From Corticium candelabrum (lineage: Eukaryota; Porifera; Homoscleromorpha; Homosclerophorida; Plakinidae): DNA of 64,000 nt. The position numbers and the translations under genes are program-made. The stretch is taken from positions 3,898,617-3,962,616 of the forward strand of contig NC_085101.1 in assembly GCF_963422355.1 (NCBI RefSeq), in the 5' to 3' direction. The notes beneath the pieces are model-generated. The model did no database searches. It was not told the DNA's origin and saw nothing but the letters and a program-made list of their open reading frames with translations. Position 1 is the stretch's first letter. Every line of letters starts with the position of its first letter. Of the stretch, positions 1 through 12,370 are shown one piece after another.

Positions 1-370
1 TGACGACGAGTTGTTCGTACAAAATGGCTGACAGAGTTTGACTGAAATGAACGGTTCGAATGGAATCTAAAAATCGATTGTAGATTTTTAGTAGCCCTTC
101 CTATTTTTACTGCGAGTGCAGACACCGAACTCGCGCATGAAACACCGTCTTTACATTCCATCCAGTCTTGTGAACGTCAGCATTTCAACTGATACGTCCT
201 ACTGCATGTTTGTGTCGACGGAGCTACAGTAAATAGGGTTGAATAGGTTTTAAACTTGTTGGCTGTTTGTTCTGTTATTTGTGTGTGTGCGATGACTCAG
301 TGTTGAGTATTGTGAGGTGTTGCTCACATGCCGGGAAGTTGAGTGGTTGTCTGACTGGTTGTCTGTCTAG

Positions 371-3300
371 TTGAGTGCGTCGGTCAAGTTCTACGCCGAG
401 TTGCAAGCGCACGGCGCAGATGACGTACGTTTTGTCTTTCTGTTGTTTGATGGTGAGGAGGTACGAGCGAGGTGGTTGCACTGTCTTTGTAGTTGTTGAA
501 ACGCGAGTATGGAGACTACCTGCAGGCCACTCCGGAGTCAGGTTTGGAGACTGTTTTTCTTGGAGTTGGGAGCGAGTAGGGATTGGGTGGTGAGATGATT
601 TGTGTTAGGTTATGATGTATCGCTTGTGTACGACTTGGAAAAGATGCCGGCAGACAAAGGTTTGTACTGCTTTGCTGTGTTTAGTTGATTACATTGTGAG
701 GGTGTGTGCCAGTGTGTTGATGGATATACGAAGGGCATCAAGGTAGATCTATTAGTAGCCAGTTTTGTGTTTTTCCGTTTCAGGCTGTTTATTAGAAGAA
801 ATTTTAGATTGTGAATCTGATTAAGTGATTGTGGGCTTTGTAAGTGGTTCAATGCACGGAGCAACTACATAGCTAGAAGGCAATTTGTTTCTCTCATGCT
901 ATTGCACTGATGTTTTTCTTTTCACTTTGCAAGAGCAGCACCAAACCGTTGCTTGTGAGGGTGTCTATCAGTTGCATGAAATACGAGTTTCGTCGACTTG
1001 GGTCAGCCCTTGTGACACAGCAGGCGGGGCTAATGGTAGTAGGCGGGACTTAGGCTGTTAAGCTTTGCCAGATGCATAGGGTGACTATTACCAGTACTCA
1101 TTGTTCCGTGTATTTCAGTCAGTAAACGTTGTACAAGTACTCTGACAAGTTGTACAACGTTGTACAAGCACATTTACTCTATTGTACCTGTAGCTGAACA
1201 TTCCTTACGTCAGGAAGAGAACGTCGAACACCTAAAGGGGTCGTTGTCGTGAAATCTTGCCATGGCAATGCAAGTAACTCAACACGAGCATTCACATTTG
1301 ATAGCAGCTATAAAGTCAAGACAACCAATCGTTTTCGCTGATGTATTGTGCTTTGGCATTATCCGGTACTTTTGAAAGATAGACTAGCGGTGGAGCTGAA
1401 TGCACAGGAGGTTCAAAATTTGGCCCCCGACCAGTAAGGTGCAAAACCATCTAGACAAAAATCGTCTTGCCTGTACCCTAAACGACAATAAATCGCCTCC
1501 AAAACAATCAACGCACACCTGAAGGCCTGAAGATTCATACAAAAGCGTCCGTACTTCGTAGTGAATGTACTTACAGCACACCGTGCATTTCAAGATCAGC
1601 CATTTCTGCCCATTTCATCTTCCTCTCCTGTGTAAAAGAAATCACGAGACCAACGCAAACTGCTGTTAGTAATCGACTAAGATACACTGCATTCTATGCT
1701 GATCGAAATATGGTAGCTGGTCATCTCGTTTTCTGGTACGAAATTCACAAAGTGAGGTGCCATGGCGGTGACAGCATCAAAGCATGTCCACTTCTGTCCC
1801 TTTCCTACAAAAACTCGTCCTCTGTTGCATCCTACCTATCATTGAATTTATGCTCCAAACCTTCTTTTCACTACACGTTGCGACAATGGAGAAGAAAACG
1901 CTCTGGTGGCTACACACATCAGTAAAGTAGTTGGCATATCAAGCACCTGAATACGAGACATTGTAACACAACGAGATGCAGATAATCTGAGTCTTGTTTT
2001 GAAAGATAACGTGCGGGCTGTTTCCGTAGACTGGTTAGTGAGTTTGGCATTTTCGTGTCTGTCTGTCTGTCTGTCTGTCAATACATATATTTCAAAGAAC
2101 AACACTATTACATTCTAGTCTGTCTATCTGTCTGTCTGTCCGTCCGTCCGTCCATCTGTCTGTCTGTCTGTCTGTCCGTCCATCTGTCTGTCTGTCTGTT
2201 ATATTTTTTCGAACATTGAATTATGTACATCAACTGCAAATTACTATAGTAAAGTCCAACTGCACAGCAATTGCAAGCTCCTAAATTTCAAACTACAGCT
2301 GCATGCACAAGAAAGATACTAGTTAATAGAAAGTAGAGTTCAAGAGTCCAACAGTGAGAAACGGGTAGAAACATGATTACGATCTCCACAGAAGACGCAC
2401 TAGACCATAACGTGGACAAGGTAAGGCTGCGGTAATCCAAGGGGACTGAAGCCATCAGAGAAAGGTTGAAGACTGAGGAAAGCAAATGACGAGGATGACA
2501 ACAGCTACTCGTGAAAGACGCACTAGGCCACATAAACCTGGGCATCCACGAAACACTGAAGCCACGCAAGAGAAAATCAGATGATGACAGCAGAATCCCG
2601 GAAGAGGGACTAGACCATATGCACGTGGCCAAGGTAAGGCTGCAATACATCCAACAGAATCTGAAGCCATCGAAGAGAAAAACAGATGTAGACATATGCA
2701 GAGTTGGCGGCAGCAAAGTTTGATTACACTTTAGGAACATCAATGAAGAAACAATGACACAGAAAACAACAACAAGAGCGTTCATTCCAGATAAAGGGGA
2801 CCCCAACGTCAAACTTGGTATGACTCAAGAAGCAATAGTGGCAGATGCCACCAACGCAACCAGACCTTCTAAAAAACACTGCTGCTTTGTTGCTTTAGCT
2901 CTTCTTTCTTCTAGAAGGAGAACCGTTTCACGCTCCAGATCCGGAAATCTGTCTGTCCATCTGTCTGTCTGTCTGTCTATCTGTCTGTCTGTCTGTTTGT
3001 CTGTCCAATACATATATTTTCAACACTGCAATCTACATACAACACAACTGAGGAGGTGTTTTTGTCTGTTTGTTTGTCTGTCTCTTTTGAAACTCGTGTT
3101 TAGCTACTGGCAATAGTAAATACCAGTGTTCTCACCAGTACTGTCTGCACCATCATTTTGATGTTGGAACAAGGAAGGGACATTTGGGGAGGGAAAAACA
3201 GCAATTTTTGACGGTTGGGGAAAATGGACAGCTGACCACACGTAGTGTGGGATTTCTTCCTTCAAGATCCATTGTGGATTTAAAGCCATTTACCTCTATT

Positions 3301-4778
3301 GGTCTTGATTGTCCCGACATTCCTAGAGAACAATCTCATGACATCTAAAATCTTTGGGCTTGGTCTCTTTGTTGTTGCAGCAGGTGTTCTACTAATTACT
3401 GTTTATCTTCAATCCCATGTTTAGTAGGTACCTTTGCAGATCTTGATACAGCATAACCACTCAACTGGATGTATCGATTTGCTAAATCATTATAGTTATA
3501 AAAACATAGTGATCCTCCCTCCCAATTAAAGCACGCTCATGAAGCACTCTTGCAGCTACAAACTCTCAGAGCTTTTTGTATGGATTTTACACATGATTAC
3601 ACTAGACTACTAGAAACGTAGCGTATTAGCTAGTTATGGTCAAAAGGAGAATAGATGGTCAGAAGGCATATTAGTATTCCTATACTATTCATTGAATACT
3701 ATTCATTTCTTAAGTTTGACGTTACAGTAGCCAACGTATATGCACAACTCACTCTTGTAAAGCTCAACTCATAATCCCAGTTTTAAGTTAATTAAGTCAA
3801 CTTGTCATTGTAATAATCTAGTGTATTATATGTCTATCTGTGTTATGTTCAACAAGGTTATGTTCAATGAGGTTAAATCGGCAAGTCCGGAGTGTCTATT
3901 GTATTGAATAGTCTACCAATCATGCAGTAACTAATATACATGCATAAGACTCTATGTAGTACAACTAGGGAAAGGTAAAGTAACAATATGATGTTATTAC
4001 CAAATATGTCAGCATTAACCATTTGATGACGTCATTATCTGACGTCATTATATAAATATCCTGGCTAGAACACTGAATACAATCGTCAGTTATCTGAGTT
4101 TGAAGTCATCTCTTACTTACACTTGTTTGTGTCTTCACTTTAGAAACTGTTATCCAAAAGGCAGCGCTGTTGAAGAGGAACTGCTTCGCGTCCGTCTTTG
4201 AGAAATATTTTAATGCCCAGGCGAAGGGAGACACCAGCGAATCTCGTGCCATTGTTCACTACAGAGACGACGAGACAATGTGATTGACACCATTGTCTCA
4301 TCATTTCTCTGTCATCTTTCATATGCCTGCTTGTGCTGTAGGTATGTGTCTGCTGAGAAAGATCGTGTCACTGTCGTGTTCAGTACGATCTTCAAGGATG
4401 ACGACGACATCGTGATTGGAAAAGTGTTTTTGCAGGTCGGCACTCGTGCTGTCTGCATTCCGTAAAGATGCTGTTATGTATTTATTTGTCTGTCTGTCTG
4501 TTTGTTTGTTTGTCTTTTGTCTGTCTGTCTGTCTCTCTGCCTGTTTGTCTGTCTGTATGTCTGTCTTTTTGTTTGTTTGTTTGTCTATTGTCTGTTCATC
4601 TGTCTGCCTGTCTGTCTGTTTGTTTGTCTGGTTGTCTGTCTATGTATCTGTCCATCTGTTTGTGTCGATCTGTCTGTCTGTCTGTTGTCTGTTTGTCTGT
4701 CCATCTGTCTGCCTGTCTGTTTGTTTGTTTGTTTGTCTGTTCATTTGTCTGTCTCTCTATGTGTCCATCTGTCTCTGT

Positions 4779-4813
<35 letters not shown>

Positions 4814-5499
4814 GTGTCTCGGTTGGTTTGTTTGTCTGTTTTCTGTCTGTCTGCCTGTCTGTCTGTCTGTTTGTCTGTTTGTCTGTCTCTCTATCTGTTT
4901 GTTGTCTGTCTATCTGTTTGTCTGTCTGTCTGTCTGTCTGTTTATGTGTTTGTCTTTGCATCCGTCCGTCCGTCCGTCTGTCTGTATGTATCTCTCTTCC
5001 TGTTTGCGTCTCTCGTGTTTGTCATTTCTATTTACCACTGATTTAGGAATTCCGCGAAGGTCGTCGTGCGAGTACAACAGCCCCTCAAGTTCTCTTCACT
5101 CATAAAGAACCTCCTAGGGAATTACGCGGCACCGATGCAAGGGTCGGAGACAACGTCGGTTATATCACATTCGTGTTGTTCCCTCGACACACGGGCGAGA
5201 AAACCAGAGACAACACCATCGATCTGATACACACATTCAGAGACTATCTCCATTATCACATCAAGTGCTCAAAGGTACGCAGAGGCAGACAGACTGACTG
5301 ATCGAGAGACCAATCAGCATGACTGCCTCTTTCATTCATTGTGTGTAATAAGTACTAATACGTATGTCTATTGTATGTCTGTGTGCTCACGTAGGCATAC
5401 CTACATTCGCGTATGCGAGCTCGTACATCTGAGTTCTTGAAAGTCCTGAATCGAGCTCGTCCGGAGCCGAAGACAGTAGAGAAGAAAACCGCACAGTAA
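371..5499 (+). CDS. ARPC2: ARPC2, Arp2/3 complex subunit 2 (p34-Arc), 5' end outside window
   Basis: Subunit 2 of the Arp2/3 complex, which nucleates branched actin filaments in the cytoplasm; ARPC2 and ARPC4 form its core. Seven exons fit in phase: 371-424, 493-541, 609-659, 4144-4279, 4342-4435, 5047-5274 and 5395-5499 (TAA). The joined reading matches the family almost end to end: [94 protein letters not shown] and [13 protein letters not shown]. The start-bearing exon(s), about 70 residues in other animals, are not in bases 1-370 and must lie upstream. Introns are 68, 67, about 3484, 62, 611 and 120 nt. The two long ones carry TCTG repeats. No disabling change was seen, so this is very probably functional. 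Confidence 0.95.
2059..2200. repeat. (TCTG)n / (TCCG)n tetranucleotide array
   Basis: Runs of TCTG with TCCG variants, broken by a short unique stretch at about 2080-2115. It lies in an ARPC2 intron. The same tetranucleotide recurs at 2948-3003, 4482-4990, 57530-57730 and 58190-58360, so it is a genome-typical simple repeat. Confidence 0.9.
2389..2710 (+). repeat. Divergent tandem repeat in ARPC2 intron
   Basis: Three imperfect copies start near 2394, 2517 and 2605. They share a GACGCACTAGACCA-like start and a CTGAAGCCATCGAAGAG-like middle. Parts of copies 2 and 3 are open on the plus strand (shared residues LKP-x-KRK), but copy 1 has stops. No function is recognised. Confidence 0.5.
4482..4990. 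repeat. (TCTG)n / (TTTG)n array filling an ARPC2 intron
   Basis: About 500 bp of TCTG and TTTG tetranucleotides occupy nearly all of the intron between the exons ending at 4435 and starting at 5047. Long Cys/Leu/Ser/Val ORFs here come from the repeat, not from a gene. Confidence 0.95.
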
Positions 5500-5568
5500 G
5501 TCACACGTCGCATCACGTTACATGGACATATGAACCCAGATAAGATAGAAACCAATCCTCCAGTCTTA

Positions 5569-6001
5569 TAGCCTGTTCACACTAGCATGGTTACGTAGCC
5601 TAACTGAGCCAAACCGAACCGAACCGCGTCAGCTAACCGTGTTGGCCTGCGTTCACACTGCCAAAGGCTGAAAGCGCGCTGAGAGTGCATTGTCAAAGAA
5701 AGTGGGCGTGTATTTAGCTAACTGTGCATATCCGGTAGTTCTTGTGATGGATCGTAGGCAAGATGCGATTGCCCTGTTTTAATTGGCATCTTAGCAGTCC
5801 ATCGCACAACACCGAGGTCTCAGAGACGATTTTCCACTAGACTACCGAACCGAACCGTGGTGGCACGGTAGCTTGAGGTGAGCCAGCTCAACACGGTTTG
5901 GTTCGGTTCGGTTCAGCCGGCGTTCACACTACGAAGTGAAGCCGAACCAAACTGTGGTGCACCGTGCTGGCACAGTTACAAACGCTAGTGGGAATGGGCT
6001 A
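5569..6001. mobile_element. MITE with TAGCC...GGCTA ends and TA target
   Basis: A 433-bp element whose ends are imperfect inverted repeats: TAGCCTGTTCACACTAGC on the left, and the complement of CTAGTGGGAATGGGCTA on the right. TA flanks both sides (5567-5568, 6002-6003), which suggests a Tc1/mariner-like target. The interior has further inverted CCGAACCGAACCG stretches. No transposase ORF is present, so it is non-autonomous. Confidence 0.65.
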
Positions 6002-6152
6002 TAAGAAATATCTAGACACACTTTGTTGTTTCCTTTGTGATATAATAAGGAGGCACGTTTAGGTTGTTGACGTGTTTGCTTGATTGGGTTTAAACTTCTA
6101 CCACATGAACCACTAGGTGTCCCATTTCTATCTATATGACTATTTGAGTCGT

Positions 6153-6476
6153 GTCCACACTAGACCAGAAATGGATCATGATCCTATTTCGATATTGAGC
6201 GTCCACACTGGGCTTTGAAAACAATACCTCCGCCTCTTTTTGGCATCACGTGACTGATGCCTGATGTGTACATGCGTGTATTGTTTGCTTGTGGGGAGTA
6301 TTGGTACAGAGATGTAAGGGAATTGAATTGAATGAGAACAAACAACAGTGAGGAGGTTTAGATGTTTCGACTGCATTTGTAGTGTGCGTGAAGGTAACAC
6401 CCACTATTTTCTAATTGGATTCAACCGATTGGGATCCGGTATGGATCGGATCGGGATCCAGTTGCCAGTGTGGACG
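6153..6476. mobile_element. MITE-like element with GTCCACACT ends
   Basis: Inverted ends GTCCACACTAG (left) and CCAGTGTGGAC (right) enclose about 320 bp without coding potential; GGATC-type motifs recur next to both ends. A 56-bp relative at 60937-60992 consists of just the two ends fused, which supports a real element family. Target duplication is not clear. Confidence 0.5.
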
Positions 6477-6595
6477 GTGCTGTATTCTCTCTTTATTGTT
6501 TGTTTATCATTTATTGCTGAGCATAGCGAGGCTTCTAATCCGGGTCGCACAACAGAAATGGGCATGGCCCTATATGGGTCTCCATCGAGCTTCTG

Positions 6596-6597
<2 letters not shown>

Positions 6598-6661
<64 letters not shown>
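6598..6661. repeat. (TG)n microsatellite
   Basis: About 30 uninterrupted TG units. From 6662 to about 7418 I see no gene, only AT-rich unique sequence. Confidence 0.95.
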
Positions 6662-6663
<2 letters not shown>

Positions 6664-7450
6664 ACAAATCTCAAATTTCTCCTCCCCACGACCACATTTC
6701 ATGATAGGACCTACCTTAAAAATCGTACGTGACAACCAAGAAACACCTTCAGGAGTTAAGTGCCACCTACAGTCAACTTTTCACACGTCCTGTGCTACAG
6801 TTTGATCAATCCTTTACTACACTGGGCTGCATCTACCACTGTTGATAGTCAATGTTTGCGATATCAATTTCTATGTCAGTAAATACCATACCACTGTCGT
6901 TACAACGGAACTGAGTGCATACCTAGACTGTACATTTCAATTGTCTTGATCACGATCGCAAAACGACGACCACCTATACCAGGCCTATAGACGTAATCTA
7001 AACTACTAGGAAGTTTGCATGTTTACTTCCATGACAGCTAGGGTTTCAACAAATACGTATTGTCTAGCTAGGACTCCACGTTTACGAATGCGAGGCTCCT
7101 ACGGATACCGTACGACTAGTTTTATTATCTATTTGTATTTTATTTATTAATTGTATGCCAGTGTTCTTATGGCCACACCCTAATCAACATAATTCGTCAT
7201 ACCTCGTCCCATGGATCGCCTGGTGACTCTTGCAAAGAGGACGAAGGGATAAATATGATTGCATCTCAACAACCCGTCTTATCATTCCGCACAAAAGTTT
7301 AGATATACGTATACCGCAAGAAGCCATGCTCTCCGATAGTGCACATAGACTCTGACTCATGAATGTCCAGATCATGTAATTTTGTGTGACTGTTAACCAG
7401 GGTCATCACCATGGGGCACGATTTGAGCATGGGACACTGGGGCACATTTC

Positions 7451-7864
7451 TTTTATCTCCACCGGCTAATCCGATGAGGCGGTAGAGGTACTTCGGTAGA
7501 GCGGAAGTAACCGGGTGGAAGCAAGAAAACAAAATGAGGAGGTAGCAGTGAGCATGCGCAGTGTGTTGTTTGAGTAAATGGACAAAGTTAGTGAGATTTT
7601 GACTGCGTTTGGAGCTGTTCTTGCCGTTTCTCTGGTTGATGAATCCGATTTGCTGATATCTCTTCTCTTCAATGGCTTGATATCTTTTCTCTTAGAGGTG
7701 GGCATGCGTAATGACCTACCTCTACCGAACCTCCACCGGCTCAACCAGCGAGAGGGTGGTTGAGTTGGTGGAGCTGGTGGAGTTCCACCGCTTTATTCGG
7801 TGGAGGTAAATGAAACGTGCAGAAACTCTTACTGCCTCATCTGGATTAGCCAGTGGAGGTAAAA
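7451..7864. mobile_element. MITE inside the minisatellite, TTTTATCTCCACCGGC ends
   Basis: The left end TTTTATCTCCACCGGCTAAT and the right end (complement TTTTACCTCCACTGGCTAAT) are about 90% identical inverted repeats of at least 30 bp. More inverted CCACCGGC-type sequence lies inside. There is no ORF of note. Flanking minisatellite units show it is an insertion. Confidence 0.65.
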
Positions 7865-7991
7865 TAGATGCGCCCCTACATTGAGCATGGGGCACTAATT
7901 TGAGCATGGAACACTAATTTGAGAACGGGACACTAATTTGAGCATGGAACACTAATTGAGCATGAGCACTAATTTGAGCATAGGACACTAA

Positions 7992-8441
7992 AGCCTAGTT
8001 CACAATATTGACGCCGACATCAATGCCAACATCATCGTCAACTCGGCATGGTGATGCCGACGTCAGCGTTGTCCTGTTCACAATATCTTGAGACGCCACT
8101 AGGTTGCATGCGTCAAGGTTGGTCTCGAGTCTCGAGTCAGATCGCACACGCGTGTCTAATCATGGACAACAATTCCAATGATAATCTTCTCTTGCGGCGT
8201 CAATCAATGTTCTTCCATTCTAGATCCGGGATGCTTACAGCTCTGCTGATTCGCTAAAAACGCCCACGTGGTTGGTTACATTTGACGCTGACCACTTCCG
8301 GTTTTGACCCTGAAATAGAACTTTGCTCTATTCCGACGTCATGACGCCGGCCCACTTCGTCGTTGTTTACAATTCGAAGTCCAGGTGGACGCCACAACGC
8401 CATTTGATGTCGTCGTCGGCATCAATATTGTGAACCAGGCT
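7992..8441. mobile_element. PIF/Harbinger-like MITE with TAA target duplication
   Basis: A 450-bp element with ends AGCCTAGTTCACAATATTGA and, on the complement, AGCCTGGTTCACAATATTGA. TAA is duplicated exactly on both sides (7989-7991, 8442-8444). Removing the element and one TAA restores a continuous minisatellite unit. A 3-bp TAA/TTA target is typical of the PIF/Harbinger superfamily. It is non-autonomous. Confidence 0.75.
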
Positions 8442-8500
8442 TAATTTGAGCATAGGACACCAATTTGAGCATGGAACAGTAATTTGAGCATGGGCACTAA

Positions 8501-11177
8501 TTTTCTTTCATCGAGTGTGTCGTGACCGGCTGTTGTTTGTTTTCCAGGGGCAAATCGTTTGTGCAAAAGAGAATGTGACCGCGTCGGCGCAAGATTATTA
8601 TGGGGACCAAGTGAAACAATCTCCGAGCTGTGTGTTCTTAGGTAGTTGTTAATTGCTCTTTTTGGATCATGTTCTACTCGTGTAATCGGTTTGAGGCAAG
8701 AGATTGAATGCCGTTCATTCACTTGCTGTGTTTATTGTTTATTTCTCTGTTTATGTACGCAATACAATATTAATGTCACTGTCCGTTGCAGTACGTACCC
8801 AGTATTGGCTTACACAAATACGTACAATTGTATACCCGGGTTAGTATTCGTTGATACCGAAAAAGCGTCGTTTATGGAAAACAGGAAACTTGGGCAGCAA
8901 AGCAAGAGCAAGAAACGGTCCATTGACTAGGAAGTGCATGGGACTGTAGTTTGTGACGAAACTCGCCACGAAGAACCTGAATCAAACAGAAGAATTAGTA
9001 AGCGATGTGGGTCGTGTTGTTGTAGACGGACAGTGACAGCTTACACTTACAGAGCGATAGGAACGATGGTTAGTAGTTTCTTTGTTGTTGTCCAGTGTGT
9101 GCCGTCGTCGATCTGCTCCCAGTGAGTGAGCGGTCGCGACTTGCCTTGGTTGCCGTCATTCTGGAATGGTGAGCCTTTGAGGCAATGCAGGAAGAGATAG
9201 CTAAACTGAAACAAGATAGATAGTCAGTAGGTGCAACAGAGTGGCATAGATATTAATCAGACATCAAATCGAAATGACAAAGTGTGGACATTGGGTATCC
9301 CGAATTATCAGACTTTTCGATGTTTTTTGATTTGTTTGTATGGAGGGGACTACTGTGACTTGTATCATACCGTCTTTCATACAAAAGCAATGGAAAACAA
9401 GAATGCACATACCTATGTATGTCACCATTCGAAGAGTGACTCTAGATGCATCACTGTCTTGTCTGCTGTACAGTTTGTATTTAGAAAGAGGATTAAGGGT
9501 AGTGAGAAAGCTTAGGTCTCAGTGACTTTGGGATGCACCAGACTGTATGGTGTTTGCAAGAGGTACATGCAGCTGCATAGATGTGGTTCACACACACACA
9601 CACACCACACACACACACACACACACACGACAACTGTTAAGCCCTTCACGTCATTATGAGGATAACTCCTCCTGCCTCTAAACACGGGCCTCCATGTGCT
9701 ACCCACGTGGAAGCTTTAGGGCCAGTGCTGTGACAATCCCAGGGGCAGGGATTGGACACCAAGGCCCCTTGCCCATCTACTGCGTGATATTACAAACAAA
9801 ACAAACACAAACGAACAAACACAAACACACCGTCACTCATATTTATGTATATGGTATGATGAAAGATGGTGACTTGAGTGCTGACCACATACATAGATGT
9901 GTATGTTTGTATTTCGAAGATAGCAAGTTTCCCACACTGTGTAGCCAAATGCACTGTTAGACTGGCTAGGAAAATACATTTACCCTATCTCCTAAGACTT
10001 AAATAGTTGAATTGGCACTGCGAGCAACACACATTATAAACCAAATGAGAAACCTGAATCACATGCCAACTTACCAAAACACTAAAATGGATGTGATGTT
10101 AACAGACTTGGTGCATAAAGCTAATGTTACATTTGTGAATTCTGAATAATGTCATTTGAGCTTTAGAGAAAGTACTGCAATAGCTATCATACAATATGAA
10201 AGAACCCTAGATATACATGTACACAAGAGTGATCATCCGGGAGTCTAGGAGGGCGTGTAAGGGGCAGGTAGGGTTGGCAGCGATTTCAGCGATAATGGCA
10301 ATCTAGTCCGTTTTTTCTTGTACGGTCAGCCCGTACATCGAGTATAAAGGCAATATACGTATACTGAGACACGAAAAGCATGCAGACAAAGAGGGAACGC
10401 AAATCACTCAATAGACAATAGTCGTCACACCCACATGTCAAAATGCGCGGCACTAGACGTTCCGTGTTAGAAACGATTATCCACAGAAATGAACAGACGG
10501 TTATATCAATCTGACTGCGCCATGCAATCATACCGCGCTATGAATGCAATGCGTGAGCGTCCAGGCGACGGGAGAAGCGATGAAAGGAACACTCAAGAGA
10601 ACGAAGTACAAGAGAAACACAATCAAGACGTAGAAACCGAATATGCCTCGACTGTTCATCCATTTTGTGTTCGGTTTGCCAGACACAACAGCCTCCATCA
10701 GTTTGGAATGATCTCAAACAATGGCGACCGGCACAGGGTGACGATGACTAGTTGACTGGGTGCAACTGGTCAAACCGGTATGCTAAGCAAGGTAACATCC
10801 CGTATAAACAAGAATGGAGCAGGACAATCAAGGACGGCTAAATTTAGTACGTAATTCCTTCCAGAACTTGGTGATGTCATTGTCCACAATCACTTATTGT
10901 TTGCCTCGGAATCCAGCGATTTAGCGCGGCTATGTACAGAATTGAAATTAATTAATTGTGTTGCGTCTGTTTCAACGCTGAGTTGCGCCTGAAGTGGTTG
11001 TACAATTGCCTATTATACACATACGTAGTACAAGAAAACCTTGACAACAAGAAGACCACCAAAACTTGTTTACAGACCTGTCACGTGCAGTAGTACATAC
11101 GGGAAAGCGTACTGCTACCTTTCATTTGATTTTAACTTGCACCAAAGCCCGTATGTTCACACGTTCCATTTGTAAAA
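8501..11177. other. Intergenic stretch, no supported gene
   Basis: Only short, low-complexity or chance ORFs appear on either strand. A (CA)n run lies at about 9586-9628. It is followed by about 200 bp ending in an AAACAAAC-rich tail near 9794-9830, which could be an old SINE, but no A or B box was found. Nothing else stands out. Confidence 0.6.
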
Positions 11178-11730
11178 ATGCAGGCAGAAGATGCCCTCGA
11201 TTCTGAAAGTAAGAACGCGTGAAACAGTGACCTTTGCTCTTTACAATCTATATTTTCAATCACGTGGTCGTAGGCAACTCGAGCATCGAGTCCGATGGTA
11301 GATGGAAGTCGAAGAGCAGGACAGAAACGGTGAGTTGAGACCGATATGAGCATAGTACGTTTACTAGTGCCACGTCTGTGGCGAGTATACCAGTAGTAGT
11401 TTTTTCGAAAGTTCCCGTATAATGACATGTGATTGTAGACGTTGAAGAGAGAGGATTATGACTACATGGACGATGAGGTTCGAATTGTTCATTTTACTGA
11501 CACTTCTTGGACGAAACAGTTTTTTGTTTTGTAGGATATACTAGACGATGAGTATAGCATTGGCGGGTAAGTAAGTGTCCGGCTCTGACTGACACAAGTA
11601 ATATTGTTAGTAGACTAATCAACGACAGATCGCGAATATGCAATGGTGTGATAATGGATGTTTAGACTCAGGTGGTGGTTACCAGATGGCGTGTAGATTT
11701 GTACACTCTTTGTGCTTGCATAGATTTGTG

Positions 11731-11789
<59 letters not shown>

Positions 11790-12202
11790 TGCGATAGCTC
11801 AGTTGGTTAGAGAGTTGTCTTATAGAGTGTTTACATCCAGGACCTTAAAGGATTGCAAGTTCAAGTCACAGTGATGGCGAGCTATGGCATAATTTCCTTA
11901 AGCAAGAAACTAACACACATTTGCTTCTCTCAACTCAGGAGTATAAATGAGTACCTGGTCATTGACTGGGGTCCTAAGCGGCCATCGGCTGTGACGTGAC
12001 ATCGGCCACTGGGGTCCTGGTGAGACTTCGGGTGCTCACACCATAGTTGGCTTCACAAGTCGGTGCTCTTGCGAGTGCCTGGCCCGGCTCCAGGAGTTTG
12101 CTAGCGCAGGCCCAGAGTTCCCTGAGTAGCGCACAGGGTCCAACTTAACAGACGGGGTTGTGTCCTCTGAGAGGCAGCTCCTGACATTTAGGATTTTTTA
12201 GT

Positions 12203-12271
<69 letters not shown>

Positions 12272-12308
12272 TGTGTGTGTGTCTGTGTGTGTGTCTGTGT
12301 GTGTGTCT

Positions 12309-12370
<62 letters not shown>

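Larger units (their letters stand above)
660..4143 (+). other. ARPC2 long intron, mostly featureless
   Basis: This 3.5 kb intron joins exons ending ...MPADK and starting [12 protein letters not shown], both in phase 1. It holds TCTG arrays near 2059-2200 and 2948-3003 and a divergent tandem repeat at about 2389-2710. Otherwise I see only AT-rich sequence and short chance ORFs. No second gene was recognised on either strand. Confidence 0.8.
7419..8500. repeat. Minisatellite (about 18-bp unit) split by two MITEs
   Basis: The unit is roughly GGACACTAATTTGAGCAT. One unit is seen at about 7419-7440, a block at 7883-7991 and another at 8442-8500. The gaps are two short inverted-repeat elements (7451-7864 and 7992-8441). 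No gene overlaps it. Confidence 0.7.

Noticed and set aside
2288-2812. 174-codon minus-strand ORF
   Set aside because: It has no domain and lies on the complement of a divergent repeat within an ARPC2 intron. Hydrophobic residues follow from base composition.
4416-5105. Long Cys/Leu/Ser/Val-rich ORFs (up to 229 codons)
   Set aside because: They are translations of (TCTG)n in several frames at once, with no complexity or domain. The same holds at 57472-57850 and 58110-58410.
6404-6735. His/Thr and Cys/Val dipeptide ORFs
   Set aside because: They are (TG)n/(CA)n translation products on both strands.
11789-11880. tRNA genes at 11789, 12369 and 23495
   Set aside because: A and B boxes exist, but the arms do not fold into a cloverleaf and a common SINE body follows.
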